Made by a program: the position numbers and the translations under genes
Assembly: GCA_023401925.1 (NCBI GenBank)
Contig: JAEXDA010000079.1
Coordinates: 1-35,558, forward strand
Length of the DNA: 35,558 nt
Direction: 5' to 3'
Origin: Bacillota bacterium
GTDB lineage: Bacteria; Bacillota; UBA4882; UBA8346
Part shown: in pieces, positions 32,634 through 35,558 of the stretch
Layout of the letters: the number at the start of each line of letters is the position of its first letter
Position numbering within the stretch: the first letter of the stretch is position 1
The notes under the pieces: generated by a model
The model's database searches: none
Seen by the model: only the letters and a program-made list of their open reading frames with translations
Told to the model about the DNA's origin: nothing

Positions 32634-33572
32634 TCATTCCTCCTGATAAACCATTTTTTTTCGTAAAGTCCACTGAACCAGCGTTAAGATACATACGATG
32701 ACGAAGATAACCATTCCGATTGCCGAAGCCTTGCCATATTCAAAGGTCTTAAATCCCATCTGATATAAATACATCACCAGTACATTGGTTGACCCGGCAG
32801 GCCCGCCGCCCGTTAAAACGTAAATTGAACCGAACACCTTAAAAGCGCCAATTACGGTTACCATCAATGTTAAAAAAATTACCGGACCCAGTTCGGGTAA
32901 TGTCACATGGATGGTTTTTTTAAACCAGCCCGCCCCGTCAAGTTCCGCCGCCTCGTAATACATCTCCGGTATGGATTGTAACGGAGCCAGGATAATGACT
33001 ACATTCATCCCCAAATTTTTTAAAACCCTGGTTATGATCACCGAAGGCATGGCCCAATTTGAATCCCCCAGCCAATTCGGCCCGGCAATTCCGATCGTTC
33101 TCAATATATAATTGACCAAACCATAGTCATAGTTCCAGATCCAAAGCCAAACCACGGAAAATACCACTTCCGATGTGATCACCGGGATAAAATAGACCGC
33201 TCGGAAAAGGCTGGCCAATTTTCGCACCTGATTCAATAACACCGAAGTTACAACTGCCAACACCACATTTAAGGGTACGAGCCCGGCGGTAAAGAGCAAG
33301 GTATTTAGAAAAGCCTTTTGAAACATCCGATCTTGTTGAAATAAATCCAGATAATTCCGAACTCCAACAAAACGGGGCGCTTCCAATACATTAAAATTAG
33401 TGAACCCTAAATATGCGCTCCGTAACAACGGAATCAATAAAAAGATGACCAGCCCGATCATTAAAGGCATAATGAATAAAATTCCCCAAAGCCGGTCCCC
33501 GCGAAACAAGTCTCCCTTATGGGATAATTCCGGCCCGGTCCCTTCGGGGTAATTTATTTTTGCTGTCGCCAT
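32634..33572 (-). CDS. Carbohydrate ABC transporter permease, MalF type
   Basis: A 312-residue permease. The first segment, WGILFIMPLMIGLVIFLLIPLL, is typical of MalF-family sugar permeases. The EAA loop reads YEAAELDGAGWFKKTIHVTLPEL (about 219-241), followed by VIFLTLMVTVIGAFKVFG and GGGPAGSTNVLVMYLY. Partner of the MalG-type gene 5 nt downstream. ATG 33572 follows AAGGAG at 5-6 nt. Transports an unidentified sugar or oligosaccharide supplied by the binding protein at 33713. Confidence 0.9.
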   Translation of the reverse strand: MATAKINYPEGTGPELSHKGDLFRGDRLWGILFIMPLMIGLVIFLLIPLLRSAYLGFTNFNVLEAPRFVGVRNYLDLFQQDRMFQKAFLNTLLFTAGLVPLNVVLAVVTSVLLNQVRKLASLFRAVYFIPVITSEVVFSVVWLWIWNYDYGLVNYILRTIGIAGPNWLGDSNWAMPSVIITRVLKNLGMNVVIILAPLQSIPEMYYEAAELDGAGWFKKTIHVTLPELGPVIFLTLMVTVIGAFKVFGSIYVLTGGGPAGSTNVLVMYLYQMGFKTFEYGKASAIGMVIFVIVCILTLVQWTLRKKMVYQEE

Positions 33573-33607
33573 AATATCTCCTTTCTTGCAGTTCCGGATT
33601 AAAAAAT

Positions 33608-33704
33608 GGGCTGTCCCAAAGAAAAATTTAAACGCCAAGATATACAACCCCGGTGACTATATCCTGTATACCCTAAGAGCTTTAAATTACTTTAAGACAG
33701 CCTC
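33608..33704. mobile_element. Short inverted-repeat element, MITE-like (97 bp)
   Basis: GGGCTGTCCCAAAG (33608-33621) and CTTTAAGACAGCCT (33690-33703, reverse complement AGGCTGTCTTAAAG) match at 11 of 14 positions. The end type GGGCTGTC-CAAAG resembles IS termini. It lies between the binding-protein stop and the permease start, so it must be transcribed with the operon. No coding frame. Confidence 0.45.
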
Positions 33705-33712
33705 ATCAGAAT

Positions 33713-34969
33713 TTATTGATTTGCCAAAAGCGCGTTAATCCGTTCCTGAATCTTTTTCAGCGTCTCTTCTACCGGTTGTTTTCCCGCCACCATCAAGCCG
33801 ATTTCTTCCTGCGCCATGATATTGGCCTTCACAAACAAGGGAAATTTCTCCGTTACCGAACTATATTGCAATGATTCGATAAATATTTTTTTGTTCGCCG
33901 GCGGTGTTGCCGGATCGAGGAATTCCTTGGAAAGGCCAATGGATTTCCGCGGCGGCCCAAAGTAGAGCGATTGCGCTTTAATTCCTTCTTTACTGCTTAA
34001 GAAACCCAATAAATCGAGACTTTCTTTTTTATATTGGGTTGATTTCAAGACAACCAGTCCCGCAAAACCGCTCCGTAATATCCGGCCGGCAGGACCCTTG
34101 GGCAGATAAGCAATATCGTAATCTAAATCTTTAACACCATCAAAGCGCGCTTTCATGCTCATAAATCCCACGAACATTCCGACCCGGTTCTGTTCAAAAG
34201 GCGCGGAAACTCCGGGTTTAGTCGAATAACCGCCATTAACCCATTCCATATATTTCTTAAGGGCAAGCACCGATTGGGGACTATTAATAATACACTTGGT
34301 CTTGGTCTTATTCATGAACTTCCCGCCATAGGACCGGATTAAATTCAACAGATTCTGCCAATCATTCCCCTTATCCAACAAGTTATCGACGCCATATACC
34401 TTGGTAGCCGCTTCACCCTTCGTCAATTTCCTGACCGCCGCGTCGAAATTATCCCAAGTCCAATTCTGATCCGGATATTTCAGACCCGCTTCGTCAAAGA
34501 GTTTTTTATTGTAGTATAAAACCGGGGCTGGAGTTGAAAAGGGTATCGCATATAATTTCCCCTTCCAGCGGGCCGCCTCCAAGGTGGACGGGTAAAAGTC
34601 ATTGACATCCCAGTCCGCGCCCCACTTTTTAAGCGGAGAATCAAGCTCCATAAAATACCCTTTGTCTGCGAAGTATGGAAGGCTGTCTTCAGACCACCAG
34701 GTAACATCCGGTGGATTGCCGCTGGCAATCATGGAAGTGACTTTTTCAGTAAACTCACCGTACGGTGCGACGATAACCTCCATATTCACATGGGGATGGG
34801 TTTTTTTGTAGGAATCCAACAGCTTATCGTACATATCGACATGCCTTGGATTACCCCAAATAACCATTTTTAAAGTAACCGGCTTGACAGCTGCCAGCCC
34901 GATTACGGAAACCGTTAACACCAACAAGACACCCATCGAGAACATCCAATTGAATCTGTTTTTTTTCAT
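33713..34969 (-). CDS. Sugar ABC transporter substrate-binding protein
   Basis: A 418-residue family 1 binding protein that delivers a sugar to the permeases 32634 and 31741. The signal peptide covers about 1-28 (FNWMFSMGVLLVLTVSVIG, then LAAVKP) and lacks a lipobox Cys, unusual for monoderm Bacillota but normal for a periplasmic protein. Mature marks are LKMVIWGNPRHVDMYDKLLDSYKKTHP seen in two parts, MIASGNPPDVTWW, YAIPFSTPAPVLYYNKKLFDEAGL in two parts and GFAGLVV. ATG 34969 follows GGAGGGAG; the longer frame is unnecessary. First gene of the operon. No regulator adjoins it within the window. Confidence 0.9.
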   Translation of the reverse strand: MKKNRFNWMFSMGVLLVLTVSVIGLAAVKPVTLKMVIWGNPRHVDMYDKLLDSYKKTHPHVNMEVIVAPYGEFTEKVTSMIASGNPPDVTWWSEDSLPYFADKGYFMELDSPLKKWGADWDVNDFYPSTLEAARWKGKLYAIPFSTPAPVLYYNKKLFDEAGLKYPDQNWTWDNFDAAVRKLTKGEAATKVYGVDNLLDKGNDWQNLLNLIRSYGGKFMNKTKTKCIINSPQSVLALKKYMEWVNGGYSTKPGVSAPFEQNRVGMFVGFMSMKARFDGVKDLDYDIAYLPKGPAGRILRSGFAGLVVLKSTQYKKESLDLLGFLSSKEGIKAQSLYFGPPRKSIGLSKEFLDPATPPANKKIFIESLQYSSVTEKFPLFVKANIMAQEEIGLMVAGKQPVEETLKKIQERINALLANQ

Positions 34970-35239
34970 GAAACTCCCTCCATTAACTTTACGAATCAAT
35001 CCACTCATTTTCATGACCTTTGCCGCGGTAAGGTTGATGGTGATTTTTATTATAATCTCAACAACCTTTTAAACCAATGAACATTCTTACCGAAAAATTG
35101 TCCATTTTTACGATTCAATAGACTCCTTTATTCATAAAGGTTCTTATGGTTTTTCTCTTTACGAATCGGCAACCATTCAAGCCGATAAGTTATATATCCA
35201 AACATGATTATAAAGATAAATCAGCAAACAATTGAAACG

Positions 35240-35412
35240 TTGCCGAAATGAGCGAGTGCGGCGTGATGAGCGGCGTATAGCGTCGTCAGTTGGTCGCTCC
35301 AGTCCTCAGCGTACATTGAGTACGCTTCCGGTCTTCACTTCCCGCCTTCCTAGCTCTACTTGCTCCTGACGCCGCAAGTATATTCGACGAAGTTGCTCTC
35401 TCATTTCGGCAA
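35240..35412. mobile_element. MITE-like element, 173 bp
   Basis: Perfect 13-bp terminal inverted repeats TTGCCGAAATGAG (35240-35252) and CTCATTTCGGCAA (35400-35412). Inside is AGCGTAC-ATTGA-GTACGCT, a small hairpin, and a GC-rich body with no coding frame. Target duplications are not evident. It lies upstream of the sugar ABC operon. Confidence 0.6.
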
Positions 35413-35558
35413 GCTTTATCCCGGCGCACCGCTGTGAAAGCGCCGGATGGCATACTCTTTTGGCTAAAGTAGGTACCAGAACGATTTTTGTATCTCTTTG
35501 TAAATTTGTATCGACTCTAAAATAATGCTGGTTACCCGAGTTTCGGCGCTATACCCAG
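35413..35558. other. Window edge: hairpin and intergenic DNA
   Basis: CCGGCGC (35421-35427) and GCGCCGG (35440-35446) form a perfect 7-bp stem with no T-run. No gene is supported before the window ends. 34970-35239 likewise holds no gene and should contain the promoter of the sugar operon; none is obvious. Confidence 0.35.

Overview
The window looks like a chromosomal segment of an anaerobe-type, endospore-forming member of the Bacillota (Firmicutes) that probably has an outer membrane. Evidence for spores is a complete gerA-type germinant receptor operon (21311-25336) and a GerMN-domain protein (18713-19288). Evidence for a diderm envelope is indirect. There is a signal-peptide protein with alternating beta-strand character and a C-terminal Phe (19304-20050), and a sugar-binding protein with a signal peptide but no lipobox (33713-34969). 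Strong AGGAGG-like ribosome binding sites, a CCA-encoding tRNA gene and a PPi-type phosphofructokinase fit this placement. A Limnochordia- or Halanaerobiales-like lineage is my inference; I cannot identify the species.

Layout. 1-1364 is a group II intron (minus strand) whose reverse transcriptase breaks off right after the YADD motif. 1719-5620 is an AT-rich accessory island: an XRE-type regulator, two diverged copies of a repeat headed by CCCGCAGAG, an RloC/PrrC-like ATPase with a candidate anticodon-nuclease end, a KTSC-like small protein and a GxxExxY protein flanked by related repeats. 5981-6270 is a tandem array of about 42-bp units. 6289-7664 is unusually rich in hairpins, with two small orphan genes and a candidate roughly 100-nt structured RNA ending in a terminator. 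7819-11635 is a three-gene minus-strand operon: a COG2509-type flavoprotein, an RlmI-type rRNA methyltransferase and a radical SAM protein. Divergent from it are a YigZ/IMPACT protein, tRNA-Leu(CAA) and a small secreted protein. A 217-bp MITE-like hairpin element (13217-13433) follows.

13461-20050 holds a small hypothetical gene, a U32 protein of the tRNA-hydroxylation type, PPi-phosphofructokinase, an unusual dihydropteroate synthase resembling the Sul sulfonamide-resistance family, a membrane-anchored protein, a decayed MTA/SAH-nucleosidase-like gene, the GerMN protein and the putative outer-membrane barrel. 20270-25336 has an S66 LD-carboxypeptidase divergent from gerAA-gerAB-gerAC. Then come a 55-residue membrane protein, an exported ankyrin-repeat protein and a HelD-like helicase, the last two separated by a bidirectional terminator. 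An MFS transporter follows. The window closes with a sugar ABC operon (binding protein, two permeases, no ATPase) and two small inverted-repeat elements.

No single complete new system is proved here. The best leads are the Sul-like DHPS, the RloC-like island with its repeats, the structured RNA at 7277-7376 and the barrel protein in a spore former. Gene family calls come from memory of conserved motifs; no database search was run.
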